From Mycobacterium sp. E2479 (lineage in GTDB: Bacteria; Actinomycetota; Actinomycetes; Mycobacteriales; Mycobacteriaceae), in assembly GCF_001667925.1 (NCBI RefSeq), contig NZ_LZJR01000130.1:31702-95701 (forward strand): a stretch of DNA of 64,000 nucleotides, in the 5' to 3' direction. Shown here piece after piece: positions 25,105 to 33,751 of the stretch. The position numbers were made by a program, and so were the translations under genes. The first letter of the stretch is position 1. Every line of letters starts with the position of its first letter. Below the pieces are notes generated by a model. The model was not told the DNA's origin, ran no database searches, and saw only the letters and a list, made by a program, of their open reading frames with translations.

Positions 25105-26121
25105 TTACGGCAACACGGTTTCGAGTAGGCCCAGGCGCTGATAAGCGGTTTCGATCTGGGTCTTTGCCTCGGCGGGAAGTTCGGCCTGCGGGGGACGGGA
25201 ATGCGGGTACCCGCCGATTGGCAGGCCCAGCAGCGACGCGGCGTATTTGAATGCGCCGCCCCAGTGGGTGAAGTAATCAGCTCGCCCCGGGTAGCACGTC
25301 CACCATGATCCGACGTCCAAGTCGAACTGGTCCATGCCGGACTCGCGGCCGTAGTCCATGGCCTCGATGAGTCTGCCGCTCTGAACCAGATCCCAGTATT
25401 CGGAAAACAATCGCCGGGTGGGTGTTTCGAAAAGATAACCGGCGGTGCCCAATTGCGCCGCACAGACTATCCCGTCGCGCAGCCAGCCGGCCCGGTAAAC
25501 CGTCTTGTCGCATTCCCACACCACAAGACCGGGCGCCAGTTCATGCAGCATCCGGCTGCTCGCAGGCCGGAAGGCGCCCTCCTTGGTGGCACAAACCGCC
25601 GGAACCTCGTTGTAAATCCGGGCACTTTCGGCCGGCGTCAGCACGTAACCCGACGACGGCGAATTGAACATGCCCAAGGCGATGTTCGTACGCCTCGCCA
25701 CGTATTTGAAGAAGCGCAGTACGCCGTCGCCGCCGTGCGTCTCCATCATCGGCGTTTGAATGTAGACGATGTCAGCGCCAACCTCCTGGGCATGCAACGT
25801 CAAATCCACGCAGTCCTTCGCCGAAGTGGCCACCGTGCACGCCTGCACAACCACATCGGGATTGATGCCGCGCGCTTCCTCGACGGCCACCTCCAACAGA
25901 CGTTTGCGCTCGTCGAGTGTTAGAGACCAGAATTCGGCGATCCCGCTGGTGCACCACAACATCGGATGGGCGAGATCACCGACGCAGTAGCGCACCAGCA
26001 TCCGATAGGCGTCCCAGTCGATATCATCGCCGTCGGTGCCGCAGAACGGGGTGTAGAGGGAGTCACCTATCCCCCGCAATGCTCCGGGCGCCCACGCGCG
26101 CGCCTCCGCTGCCGTAGCCAC
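25105..26121 (-). CDS. DHDPS-family aldolase/lyase
   Basis: A 338-residue TIM-barrel of the dihydrodipicolinate synthase/N-acetylneuraminate lyase family. The Schiff-base Lys is probably in VCATKEGAFRP, and the substrate loop near 55 reads WCTSGIAEFWSLTLDERKRL. DMFN-type residues appear as GMFNSPSSGYVLTP. The length and context resemble hydratase-aldolases of aromatic and polycyclic catabolism that cleave pyruvate from a side chain. GTG 26121 is chosen because AAAGGAG lies seven bases upstream, although the frame is open to 26187. It is co-directional with the SDR at 26165 and probably controlled by the operator at 27023. Confidence 0.85.
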   Translation of the reverse strand: MATAAEARAWAPGALRGIGDSLYTPFCGTDGDDIDWDAYRMLVRYCVGDLAHPMLWCTSGIAEFWSLTLDERKRLLEVAVEEARGINPDVVVQACTVATSAKDCVDLTLHAQEVGADIVYIQTPMMETHGGDGVLRFFKYVARRTNIALGMFNSPSSGYVLTPAESARIYNEVPAVCATKEGAFRPASSRMLHELAPGLVVWECDKTVYRAGWLRDGIVCAAQLGTAGYLFETPTRRLFSEYWDLVQSGRLIEAMDYGRESGMDQFDLDVGSWWTCYPGRADYFTHWGGAFKYAASLLGLPIGGYPHSRPPQAELPAEAKTQIETAYQRLGLLETVLP

Positions 26122-26164
26122 AGTCGACTCCTTTTGTCTGCCAGTCGATTTCTTCGATCCGTCG

Positions 26165-26962
26165 TCAGGTGAAGTCTGAACCACCATCGACGTTGATGTT
26201 GGCCCCGGTCATGTAGGAGTTGCGCCGAGAGGCCAGGAACGCTGCGACCGGGCCGATTTCGTCCGGCAGGCCCGCACGCGGCATGTGTGCGGGATGACCG
26301 AAATGCTTGGCGATGGCCTCCATCAGGGCGTAGGGGTCGTCGCCGTCGACCCCCACCGACTTCGCCCAGCCGACCAGCGATTCGGACGCAATGCTGCCCG
26401 GTGACACCACGTTGACCAGGATCTCGTCTTTGGCCAGCAGCAGTGACAGGTTCTTCGAAACGCTGGCCAGCATCGATTTTGCGGCTGTGTAGGCGGGCAG
26501 CATGATGCTTTGCCGCTGAGTCGAGTGCGCCGAAAAGTTGACGATCCGGGCCCAGTGTGCCTTGCGCCGCAGCGGGAGCGCGGCACGCACGCACCGCACC
26601 ATTCGCAGTACGCCGTCTTCGACGGACTGGCGCCACTGGTCATCGGTCAGATCTTCGAACGTGCCCGCCGCGCCCGGCCCCACCGTGATGACCAGAGGGT
26701 TGAGTTCGCCGTCCCAACGCTCGGCGAGTTCGTTGAAAGCACTGTTGACCGCTCCGTCGTCCCCGATGTCGGCCGTCAATCCGATCGCGTCGGGGCTACC
26801 ACGTCGCGTGAGATCGGTCACCGCGGCATCGAGTGCCTCGCGGCTGCGGCCGATAACCGCCACCCGGGCGCCCTCCTCGGCCAAGCAGCGTGCCGTCGCC
26901 AAACTCATACCTCGACTACCACCGACTACCACGGCGGTGGCATTCGCCGGTCCTCGATCCAT
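26165..26962 (-). CDS. Short-chain dehydrogenase/reductase
   Basis: A 265-residue SDR with a modified cofactor motif (GGSRGMS near 14-20), an acidic DIGDDGAVN segment, catalytic Ser in NFSAHS and Y-x3-K in YTAAK. The C-terminal SYMTGANINVDGGSDFT is typical of classical SDRs. It is the first gene of the minus-strand unit with the aldolase, transcribed away from the TetR gene across the operator at 27023. A hydroxyl/keto step before aldol cleavage is plausible. Confidence 0.9.
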   Translation of the reverse strand: MDRGPANATAVVVGGSRGMSLATARCLAEEGARVAVIGRSREALDAAVTDLTRRGSPDAIGLTADIGDDGAVNSAFNELAERWDGELNPLVITVGPGAAGTFEDLTDDQWRQSVEDGVLRMVRCVRAALPLRRKAHWARIVNFSAHSTQRQSIMLPAYTAAKSMLASVSKNLSLLLAKDEILVNVVSPGSIASESLVGWAKSVGVDGDDPYALMEAIAKHFGHPAHMPRAGLPDEIGPVAAFLASRRNSYMTGANINVDGGSDFT

Positions 26963-27022
26963 TGCTTAGTCCGTAGCTCTAGTCTGGTCATTTCGCCCGT
27001 CCAGCCGATTTACCAAAAAGCC

Positions 27023-27041
27023 TACGATAGGTATTACAGTA
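27023..27041. promoter_or_regulatory. Putative TetR operator, 19 bp (site 5, at the regulator's own gene)
   Basis: TACGATAGGTATTACAGTA keeps the right arm TATTACAGTA fully and matches the palindrome at 14082 at 14 of 19 positions. It lies between the SDR (26962) and the TetR start (27169), which suggests autoregulation. Confidence 0.6.
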
Positions 27042-27168
27042 GCAGAGGAAGAATGCGACACGAAGGCGTATACGCAGGTCAGAAGAGAAGTGCCGGTAAA
27101 TTCAACTGTACCGGCAGCACGGCTGCCAGACCGCATGCACGGATCAGAATTTGATGGAGGTGCCCGTA

Positions 27169-27954
27169 GTGGCAAAACAGGCAACCGCCGACAAACGCCA
27201 GCGACGCGAACGCGGGTCCATCAATCCCGATGACATCATCAGCGGCGCATTCGAACTCGCCGAGCAGGTGTCGATCGACAACCTGAGCATGCCGCTGCTC
27301 GGCAAACATCTCGGCGTCGGTGTGACGAGCATTTACTGGTACTTCCGCAAGAAAGACGACCTGCTCAACGCGATGACCGACCGCGCCCTGAGCAAGTACG
27401 TCTTCGCTACTCCCTACGTCGAGGCCAGCGACTGGCGCGAGACTTTGCGCAACCACGCGCGATCGATGCGTAAGACCTTCATGGGCAACCCAATTCTGTG
27501 CGACCTGATTCTGATTCGGGCGGCGCTTTCTCCTAAGGCGGCGCGGATGGGTGCCCAGGAGATGGAAAAGGCGGTGGCCAATCTGGTGGAGGCCGGCCTG
27601 TCACCGGAGGATGCGTTCGACACCTATTCGGCGGTTTCGGTTCACGTGCGCGGATCGGTGGTACTGCAACGGCTCTACGAAAAGAATCAATCGTCGGACG
27701 TCGGGCCTCGGGCCATCGAAGACGCCGTCTCCATCGACCCGGAAAAGACCCCGCTCCTCGCTCAGGTGACTCGGATAGGTCACCGCATCGGCGCGCCCGA
27801 TGAAACCAATTTCGAGTATGGGCTCACCTGCATTCTCGATCACGCCGGCCGGCTGATCGACGAGAAACGCGGCAAGGCCGCGCCGGCACGGCAGCGCAAG
27901 CCGACCAAGTCGGCCACCAGTCGGGGCCGAACCAAGGCGGCAGCGACTCGCTGA
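27169..27954 (+). CDS. TetR-family regulator, probable regulator of the cluster
   Basis: A 261-residue TetR protein. The helix-turn-helix lies near residues 20-65 (PDDIISGAFELAEQVSIDNLSMPLLGKHLGVGVTSIYWYFRKKDDLLNAM). A ligand-binding domain and a basic Lys/Arg/Ala-rich tail (KAAPARQRKPTKSATSRGR) follow. GTG 27169 is preceded by GGAGG; upstream in-frame TTG 27151 and ATG 27154 are poorer. It is divergent from the SDR-aldolase unit, with site 5 between. Because matching 19-bp sites precede most operons of the cluster, it probably represses them until a CoA-thioester or acid intermediate binds. Confidence 0.9.
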   Translation: MAKQATADKRQRRERGSINPDDIISGAFELAEQVSIDNLSMPLLGKHLGVGVTSIYWYFRKKDDLLNAMTDRALSKYVFATPYVEASDWRETLRNHARSMRKTFMGNPILCDLILIRAALSPKAARMGAQEMEKAVANLVEAGLSPEDAFDTYSAVSVHVRGSVVLQRLYEKNQSSDVGPRAIEDAVSIDPEKTPLLAQVTRIGHRIGAPDETNFEYGLTCILDHAGRLIDEKRGKAAPARQRKPTKSATSRGRTKAAATR

Positions 27955-27973
27955 TTCCGCCCGAAACTCTCTG

Positions 27974-28882
27974 TCAGCCTTCGGGTTCGGGGACGTGGAA
28001 GTGCTCGTCGCGTAACCGAAACGCCTCCCGTGCGCCGTGCTGCGCACGGGTTTTGACGAAGTTGAATTCGCCAGGGCCGAAATGCAGGTTGGTGCCGAAG
28101 GCGTGGAAAAGGTAACTGGCGACCTCTTCGCCCTGATAAGCCTGGCTTTGCTCGACAAGCCGGAACGCCTCCTTGGCGATGACGACTCCGTCGGCGGGCA
28201 TCTTCGCCGCCTTCTCGGCCCAGTATCGCGCTCTGGCCGTCACCGCGGCGGGCGCGCAGGTGTCGGTGAAGATTCCGAGGTGTTCGATCTCAGCCGCCTC
28301 GATGATGTCCCCGGTCAGCAGCAGGCGCCGCGCCAGCACCGGCCCGAGCCGGTGAAAGAACATGTGCAGGCTACCGAGCGCGGGGCCCAGGAAACGGGTT
28401 GCCGGCATGCCGATCTTCGTGTCACGCGCGATCACCGAGATGTCGGTCATCAACGCCATCTCGAAACCGCCCCCGAGAGCGTAGCCGGCGATCTCGCCCA
28501 CCGTTACCTTCGGGAAGCCCATGAAATTGTGGTAGAAGCCAAAAGACCTGCGGTCCACGGTCAGTCGTCGGCGCTGGCTCGGGCGACGTTTGTCTGCCCG
28601 CTCTTCTGCGTCCGTCTGGCCGGGCGGTGCCGAAGAGCCGTACCAGCCGTACGCATTGTTCATGTCGGCCCCGGTGGAAAAGACGCCCTCGGCACCACGC
28701 AGTAGCACCACCGTCAGGTCGTCGTCTTCGGCCACCTGGTCCAGACAGCGGGCGATGGCCTCACGCATCGCGGCATCGTAGGAGTTTTTCTGCTTGGGGT
28801 TGTTCAGCGTGATGGTCGCAATGCGCCGATCGGGATCGATGTCGAAGAGCACGCGATCGTCTGAGGTGCTCGAGGCGGTCAT
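27974..28882 (-). CDS. Enoyl-CoA hydratase/isomerase family protein
   Basis: A 302-residue crotonase-fold protein. ITLNNPKQKNSYD starts the fold, GVFSTGADMNNAYG forms the first oxyanion strand and GEIAGYALGGGFEMALMTDISV the second. An insertion of about 35 residues (SSAPPGQTDAEERADKRRPS) lies in the substrate-binding loop. Where canonical hydratases have Glu after the second strand it reads MPATRFLGPALG, so the usual catalytic pair is not obvious. ATG 28882 has AAAGGAG and overlaps the thioesterase stop by ATGA. It converges on the TetR gene. Confidence 0.88.
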   Translation of the reverse strand: MTASSTSDDRVLFDIDPDRRIATITLNNPKQKNSYDAAMREAIARCLDQVAEDDDLTVVLLRGAEGVFSTGADMNNAYGWYGSSAPPGQTDAEERADKRRPSQRRRLTVDRRSFGFYHNFMGFPKVTVGEIAGYALGGGFEMALMTDISVIARDTKIGMPATRFLGPALGSLHMFFHRLGPVLARRLLLTGDIIEAAEIEHLGIFTDTCAPAAVTARARYWAEKAAKMPADGVVIAKEAFRLVEQSQAYQGEEVASYLFHAFGTNLHFGPGEFNFVKTRAQHGAREAFRLRDEHFHVPEPEG

Positions 28883-29574
28883 CTGTCGGACTCCTTTCGG
28901 CGCCTGCCGAATCGCGTTCCGGCGAGCTTTTCCGGCCGTGACGCCAACGTGTTGACCTCGCCGGTACACAGGACTTCGTCGTCGAGCAACAGCCGACCGG
29001 TCGACGTGATGCCGCGTTCGTCCTCAGACCGGGTGATGTCGAATCGCAGCTCGGTCAGCACCGGCGTCGGCCGGCGGAAGGTCACCACCAGGGACCGCGT
29101 TTTGCCGGAAAGCCCGGTGACGCAGTTGTGGTGCTGAATGACGCAGTCAAAGAAGACGCCCAGGAATCCACCGTGTACCAGTCCTGGCGGTCCCTCGTAG
29201 ACCAGGGGGAACTCAACAGTGCCCGTTGCATTCTCGGCATCGAGTCGCTCGAACCGGTATTCGGGAAAGCACGGGTTGTAAACGCCGATGTCGGTTGCGT
29301 GGTTGAGGTAGACGCGCCGGTGGTCGTCGGGCAATTCGCCGATACGGGGCGCATTGTCCGTCGGCGCCGCGCTCGCCAGTTCGCTTTCCCACTCGGCGAA
29401 TTTTTGCAGCATGGCGTCCACCGTGGGGTGCGGATGCTCGAGGGATATCAGCAACGAGCTCAGGCGCCGCAGGGCGGCAGCTGCGGCCACGGTCTGGGCA
29501 AGCGGCGCCTCACCGAACTTCGCGTCGCCGTTGCTCGTCGACGTCGGCGTGGCATGCCCCTCCGCCATTGTCAT
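28879..29574 (-). CDS. PaaI-type hotdog thioesterase
   Basis: A 231-residue hotdog-fold protein. A variable N-terminal extension precedes FPLVYEGPPGLVHGGFLGVFFDCVIQHHN, the central helix with the HGG motif and acidic residue of PaaI-like thioesterases. The strands SLVVTFRRPTPVLTELRFDI and GRLLLDDEVLCTGEVNTLA follow. It would release CoA from stalled acyl-CoAs. The start is ATG 29574 with AGGAGG 10 bases upstream; GTG 29583 is too close to that site. Its first-gene position after operator site 6 suggests a release role in the pathway. Confidence 0.85.
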   Translation of the reverse strand: MTMAEGHATPTSTSNGDAKFGEAPLAQTVAAAAALRRLSSLLISLEHPHPTVDAMLQKFAEWESELASAAPTDNAPRIGELPDDHRRVYLNHATDIGVYNPCFPEYRFERLDAENATGTVEFPLVYEGPPGLVHGGFLGVFFDCVIQHHNCVTGLSGKTRSLVVTFRRPTPVLTELRFDITRSEDERGITSTGRLLLDDEVLCTGEVNTLASRPEKLAGTRFGRRRKESDR

Positions 29575-29704
29575 CGACGCCACTCCTCCTCATCGCTGCC
29601 GCTCTGCATCGTCGCCGGCGCGGCCAATGGTTCTCTCTTTCACCTGAGTTGTTCCGCAGGCAGCGTATCCTTGCTAACTTATACAGCGTATCAATCGTAT
29701 TGCC

Positions 29705-29723
29705 TACTGTATGGGTAACCGTA
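29705..29723. promoter_or_regulatory. Putative TetR operator, 19 bp (site 6)
   Basis: TACTGTATGGGTAACCGTA matches the palindrome at 14082 at 14 of 19 positions. It lies between the thioesterase-hydratase unit (minus) and the long hydratase-ligase unit (plus). A further AT-rich half-site-like stretch (TATACAG) lies near 29680. Confidence 0.6.
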
Positions 29724-29749
29724 TCGGCGGAGAAAGGCCGGATTCGACG

Positions 29750-30571
29750 GTGAGTCAGGGGGCCGACACGGCCGGTGCCGAGGGTTCGGTAACAGTGCAC
29801 CGCGACGGTGCGGTGTTACTGGTGACGCTCGATCGCGCATCTCGGCGTAACTCGTTGACACGGTTGATGATCGGCACGTTGGTCGAAACGCTCACGAAGG
29901 CCGCCGCCGACGATTCGCTGCGAGCCGTACACATCCGCGGGGCGGGCGACGACTTCTGTGCCGGCTCCGACTGGGTGGCCGCCAACGACCCCGGTGGGCA
30001 GCGTCCGCGCAGCGGGGATCTGGTGCGCCGGGTCCCCCACGCCGCGCACCGGGTCATCGAGCTCGTCGCAACCATCCAGCTGCCGGTGGTGTGCAGCGTG
30101 CGAGGCTGGGCGGTGGGACTCGGCTGCAATCTCGCGCTGGCCGCGGACTTCACCGTGGCCGCCGACGATGCGGTCTTCTGGGAACCCTTCATCGGCCGTG
30201 GATTCAGCCCCGACTCGGGATCCACCTGGCTGCTGGCGCGCATGGTCGGCCTGGTGCGGGCCAGGCGCATGTTGCTGCTTGGTGAGAAGGTGAGCGCGCC
30301 TGATGCGGCCGACTGGGGATTGATTCACCAAACGGTAAGCGGCTCGGACCTCGACCACACCGCAGAGGAGTTGGTGGGCCGGCTGGCCTCCGGACCGACG
30401 GCCGCAATCGGCCTGGCCAAGCAGGCCCTGGGGTTCGGTCAGCATGCAACGCTGAGCCAATCGTTGACCCAGGAGCTGTTCAACTTGGAATTATCCTGCC
30501 GAACAAGCGATTTCAAGGAGGGCCTGGAGGCCTTCCGGCAGCGACGGGACCCGGAATTTCGTGGACGCTGA
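29750..30571 (+). CDS. Enoyl-CoA hydratase/isomerase (PaaG-like)
   Basis: A 273-residue crotonase-fold protein. GAGDDFCAGSDW is the first oxyanion strand and VRGWAVGLGCNLALAADFTVA the second. GRGFSPDSGSTWLLARMVG keeps the PDSG Asp typical of PaaG-type enoyl-CoA isomerases. Double-bond isomerisation is therefore more likely than simple hydration. I choose GTG 29750, because the alternative ATG 29711 lies inside the operator. It starts the plus-strand operon. Confidence 0.87.
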   Translation: MSQGADTAGAEGSVTVHRDGAVLLVTLDRASRRNSLTRLMIGTLVETLTKAAADDSLRAVHIRGAGDDFCAGSDWVAANDPGGQRPRSGDLVRRVPHAAHRVIELVATIQLPVVCSVRGWAVGLGCNLALAADFTVAADDAVFWEPFIGRGFSPDSGSTWLLARMVGLVRARRMLLLGEKVSAPDAADWGLIHQTVSGSDLDHTAEELVGRLASGPTAAIGLAKQALGFGQHATLSQSLTQELFNLELSCRTSDFKEGLEAFRQRRDPEFRGR

Positions 30572-30684
30572 CCAAAGAGGTGACAACTCAAGGGCGCTGG
30601 GGTCTGCAAATGGGATTTGCCTCGAATGCGTCCAGAAGCCCCACGCTCGTGGGTTGGCCCCGGCGCCAGACGAAGGGATGATCG

Positions 30685-31497
30685 ATGCCCACTGATTCGT
30701 TCGACACGATCAAGTACGAAGTCGACGGGCACACCGCGACTATCACCCTGAACCGGCCGGACGCCCTCAATGCGCTCAGCCCGCACATGATCACCGAGCT
30801 GCGGGTCGCCTACGACGAGGCCGAAAACGATGACAACGTCTGGCTCACCATCGTCACCGGCACCGGCCGCGCCTTTTGCACCGGCGCCGATGTCAAAGAG
30901 ATTCCGGAAGACGGCAAGGTCATCTACGAGCGGCCGTACCTATCGACATACGACCAATGGGAGGCGCCGCAGGAGGGTACGCCTCCGTTTCGCACCACGG
31001 CCAAGCCGGTGTTGACCGCCGTGAACGGAATCTGCTGTGGCGCAGGCATGGATTGGGTTACCACGACTGACATCGTGATCGCTTCCGAGCAGGCGAGCTT
31101 TTTTGATCCGCATGTCAGCATCGGACTGGTGGCAGGGCGCGAATTGGTGCGAGTGTCTCGGGTGTTGCCCCGCTCGATCGCGCTGCGCATGGCCTTGATG
31201 GGCAAGCACGAGCGGATGAGCGCACAACGCGCCTACGAACTCGGGTTGATCAGCGAGATCGTCGAGCATGACCGCTTACTGGAGCGGGCCCACGAGATCG
31301 CCGGCGTCGTCAACTCCAATGCACCGCTGGCCGTCCGGGGCACCCGGCAGGCGATTCTCAAGGGCCTGAACGTGCCGCTGCACGAGGCGGAGATACTCGC
31401 CGAAACCTTCCGCGAGCGGGTGCTGCGCACCGAGGACGCGCAGGAAGGTCCAAAGGCGTTCGTCGAGAAGCGCAAACCGAATTGGCAATGCCGATGA
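30685..31497 (+). CDS. Crotonase-fold protein with H in place of catalytic Glu
   Basis: A 270-residue crotonase-fold protein (TLNRPDALNALSPH, GRAFCTGADVKEI, VNGICCGAGMDWVTTTD). The stretch after the second oxyanion strand reads FFDPHVSIGLVAGRELV, where canonical hydratases have FGxPE with the catalytic Glu. Here it is His, and a later Glu may substitute. The reaction may be lyase-, hydrolase- or isomerase-type rather than hydration. ATG 30685 has GAAGGGA. It is coupled to the next gene by ATGA. Confidence 0.88.
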   Translation: MPTDSFDTIKYEVDGHTATITLNRPDALNALSPHMITELRVAYDEAENDDNVWLTIVTGTGRAFCTGADVKEIPEDGKVIYERPYLSTYDQWEAPQEGTPPFRTTAKPVLTAVNGICCGAGMDWVTTTDIVIASEQASFFDPHVSIGLVAGRELVRVSRVLPRSIALRMALMGKHERMSAQRAYELGLISEIVEHDRLLERAHEIAGVVNSNAPLAVRGTRQAILKGLNVPLHEAEILAETFRERVLRTEDAQEGPKAFVEKRKPNWQCR

Positions 31498-32282
31498 CTT
31501 TCGAAACCATTTTGCTCGAGGTGGACGCGCAAGACCATGTCGCCACCATTACGCTGAATCGCCCTGATCAGCTCAACGCTTTCAACCGGACCATGTGCGA
31601 GGAGATGGCACGCGCGTGGAAAACGGTCAAACTCGACCAGTCGGTTCATGCCGTGGTGTTGCGTGCCGCCGGAGACCGGGCGTTCAGCGCCGGCCTGGAT
31701 ATCAACACGCCATACGGGCAGCCCGAAAACATCTGGAACCACGATGATCCCGGCGAAGCCCTGAGTCCCAAGTGGCAGAAGATGTGGAAACCCGTGGTCT
31801 GCGCGGTCCAGGGCATGTGCACCGCCGGCGCGTTTTACTTCATCAACGAGTCCGACGTGGTGATCTGCTCCAAAAACGCTACCTTCTTCGACTCGCATGT
31901 GTCGGCGGGCCTGGTCTGCGCATTGGAGCCGATCGGCCTGATACGACGCATCGGCCTGGGCGAGACCCTGCGTATCGCACTGATGGGCAACGACGAACGC
32001 GTCAGCGCCGACACCGCCCTGCGGATCGGATTGGTCTCCGAGATCGTCGCCGCCGACCAGCTCTGGGACCGTGCCCACGAGATTGCGGCGACCATCGCCG
32101 CCAAGCCGCCGACCGCGACCGCGGGCACGGTGAAGGCGATTTGGGAATCACTGGACAAGCCGTACCGCGCCGCGCTGGACCAGGGCCTGATCTACACCCG
32201 GCTGGGAAACCCGCTGGGCACCGCCGAGCTGGCCGCTCAGAACGATTCCCAAACCCCGGCGCGCAAACCGAAGATTCGCTGA
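31494..32282 (+). CDS. Crotonase-fold protein, paralogue of the preceding one
   Basis: A 262-residue crotonase-fold protein (TLNRPDQLNAFNRT, DRAFSAGLDINTPYG, VQGMCTAGAFYFINESDVVI). Like its neighbour it has FFDSHVSAGLVCALEP in place of the canonical Glu motif, so both share the unusual D-x-H-V-S-x-G-L stretch. A pair of similar subunits suggests a heteromer or two consecutive steps. The start ATG 31494 overlaps the previous stop (ATGA), and its stop shares one base with the next start (TGATG). Confidence 0.88.
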   Translation: MTFETILLEVDAQDHVATITLNRPDQLNAFNRTMCEEMARAWKTVKLDQSVHAVVLRAAGDRAFSAGLDINTPYGQPENIWNHDDPGEALSPKWQKMWKPVVCAVQGMCTAGAFYFINESDVVICSKNATFFDSHVSAGLVCALEPIGLIRRIGLGETLRIALMGNDERVSADTALRIGLVSEIVAADQLWDRAHEIAATIAAKPPTATAGTVKAIWESLDKPYRAALDQGLIYTRLGNPLGTAELAAQNDSQTPARKPKIR

Positions 32283-33751
32283 TGTCGCGTCACCCACTGG
32301 TTCGACGCATCGCCGACGTGCTCGGCCTCCAGCCCGACTCGCATGCCATCGAGTATGGCGGGCAATGGGTCTCGTGGTCTCAGGTCGCCGCGTCGGCGCA
32401 ACGCATCGCGGCCATCACCTCGGGATCCGAAGTCGGGATGCTGTTGCGCAACCGGCCTGGGCACGTGGCAGCGTTTCTGGGCGTGCTGCTGGGCGGTGGA
32501 ACCGTCGTCGTCATCAACCCGTCTCGCGGTGATGCGCGCACCAAGTCCGACATCGCGGGGCTGCAAGTTTCCGTGATCGCTGGTGAGCGGGACGATCTGA
32601 CGAAGCTGGTCCCCGCGGGCACACCGACGGTCCCGATCTCGGGGGTGTTGGACGAGCCCGAGCCATCCGGGTCACCCACCAATGGCGCAGGCCCGCTCTC
32701 CGGTGTCGCGGTGCGCATGTTGACCAGCGGCACGACCGGCCCGCCCAAGCGAATCGATCTGGGCTACGACGTGCTGGCGCGCAGCGTGATGGGGCCGGAT
32801 TTCGAGCATGCGGCGTCGCCTGAAGACCTGCGCCGCGGCATCGCGATCGTGAACTCACCGCTGGTCCATATCGGCGGGGTTTTCCGGGTGCTGCAATGCA
32901 TCGCCGAGGCACGACCGTTCGTGCTGCTGGAACGTTTCGAACTGAACGCATGGGCCGACGCGGTGCGCAAGCATCGACCCCGCGCGGCTTCGCTGGTACC
33001 GGCCGCCCTGCGCACCGTATTGCACTCCGATGTTCCGCGCGCCGACCTGGAAAGCCTGAAGGCCGTCACCTGCGGCACGGCGCCGCTGTCGGCCGAAGAC
33101 GCCGACAGCTTCACCGAGAAGTACGGCATCCCCGTGCTTACCTCCTATGCGGCAACCGAATTCGGAGGTGGCGTGGCCGGGTGGACGCTCCCCGACCATC
33201 AGCGGTACTGGAAGACGAAACGGGGCAGCGTCGGTCGGGCGAATCCTGGCGCTCAGCTCAGGGTGGTCGCCGGGGACGGAACCCCCTTGGGCCCGGATGA
33301 AGTCGGGCTGCTCGAGGTCAAACCGGGCCAGTTGGGGCCCTCCGCCCAATGGATGCGGACGACGGACATGGCGCGGATCGACGCCGATGGGTTTCTCTGG
33401 ATCGTCGGGCGCGCCGACCAGGCGATCATCCGTGGCGGTTTCAAGGTGATGCCCGACGACGTTCGCGCCGCACTGGAAAGCCACCCCGCCGTGGCCGGTG
33501 CGGCCGTGATAGCCCGACCGGACGAGCGGCTCGGCGAGACGCCGGTCGCCATGGTTGAGCTACGCGAGCGGGACTGCTCCGACGCCGAGGTGCTGGTGGA
33601 GTACCTGCGAGAGCGGCTGGCACGCTACGAGATACCCACCGCAATCGCGATCGTCGACACCATCCCGCGCACGCCTTCGGGTAAAGCCGACCTGCGCGAG
33701 ATCCGGCGCTACTTCGAAAAGACCGCACCGCAGCACGACCATGCCAGCTGA
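32282..33751 (+). CDS. AMP-dependent ligase (tandem ligase 1), divergent
   Basis: A 489-residue ANL-superfamily protein. The adenylate-forming loop reads MLTSGTTGPPKRIDL, TSYAATEFGGG is the A5-type motif, and TTDMARIDADGFLWIVGRADQAIIRGGFKV and TPSGKADLREIR carry the late Asp/Arg and catalytic Lys. It is short because the N-terminal domain is reduced. It is the first of three ligase genes that overlap end to end. The acyl substrate is unknown. The next start lies 11 bp inside its 3' end. Confidence 0.88.
   Translation: MSRHPLVRRIADVLGLQPDSHAIEYGGQWVSWSQVAASAQRIAAITSGSEVGMLLRNRPGHVAAFLGVLLGGGTVVVINPSRGDARTKSDIAGLQVSVIAGERDDLTKLVPAGTPTVPISGVLDEPEPSGSPTNGAGPLSGVAVRMLTSGTTGPPKRIDLGYDVLARSVMGPDFEHAASPEDLRRGIAIVNSPLVHIGGVFRVLQCIAEARPFVLLERFELNAWADAVRKHRPRAASLVPAALRTVLHSDVPRADLESLKAVTCGTAPLSAEDADSFTEKYGIPVLTSYAATEFGGGVAGWTLPDHQRYWKTKRGSVGRANPGAQLRVVAGDGTPLGPDEVGLLEVKPGQLGPSAQWMRTTDMARIDADGFLWIVGRADQAIIRGGFKVMPDDVRAALESHPAVAGAAVIARPDERLGETPVAMVELRERDCSDAEVLVEYLRERLARYEIPTAIAIVDTIPRTPSGKADLREIRRYFEKTAPQHDHAS

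Noticed and set aside
31772..32281. Extension of the first tandem ligase frame into the crotonase gene
   Set aside because: The upstream part is out-of-frame crotonase; ATG 32282 overlaps the previous stop.
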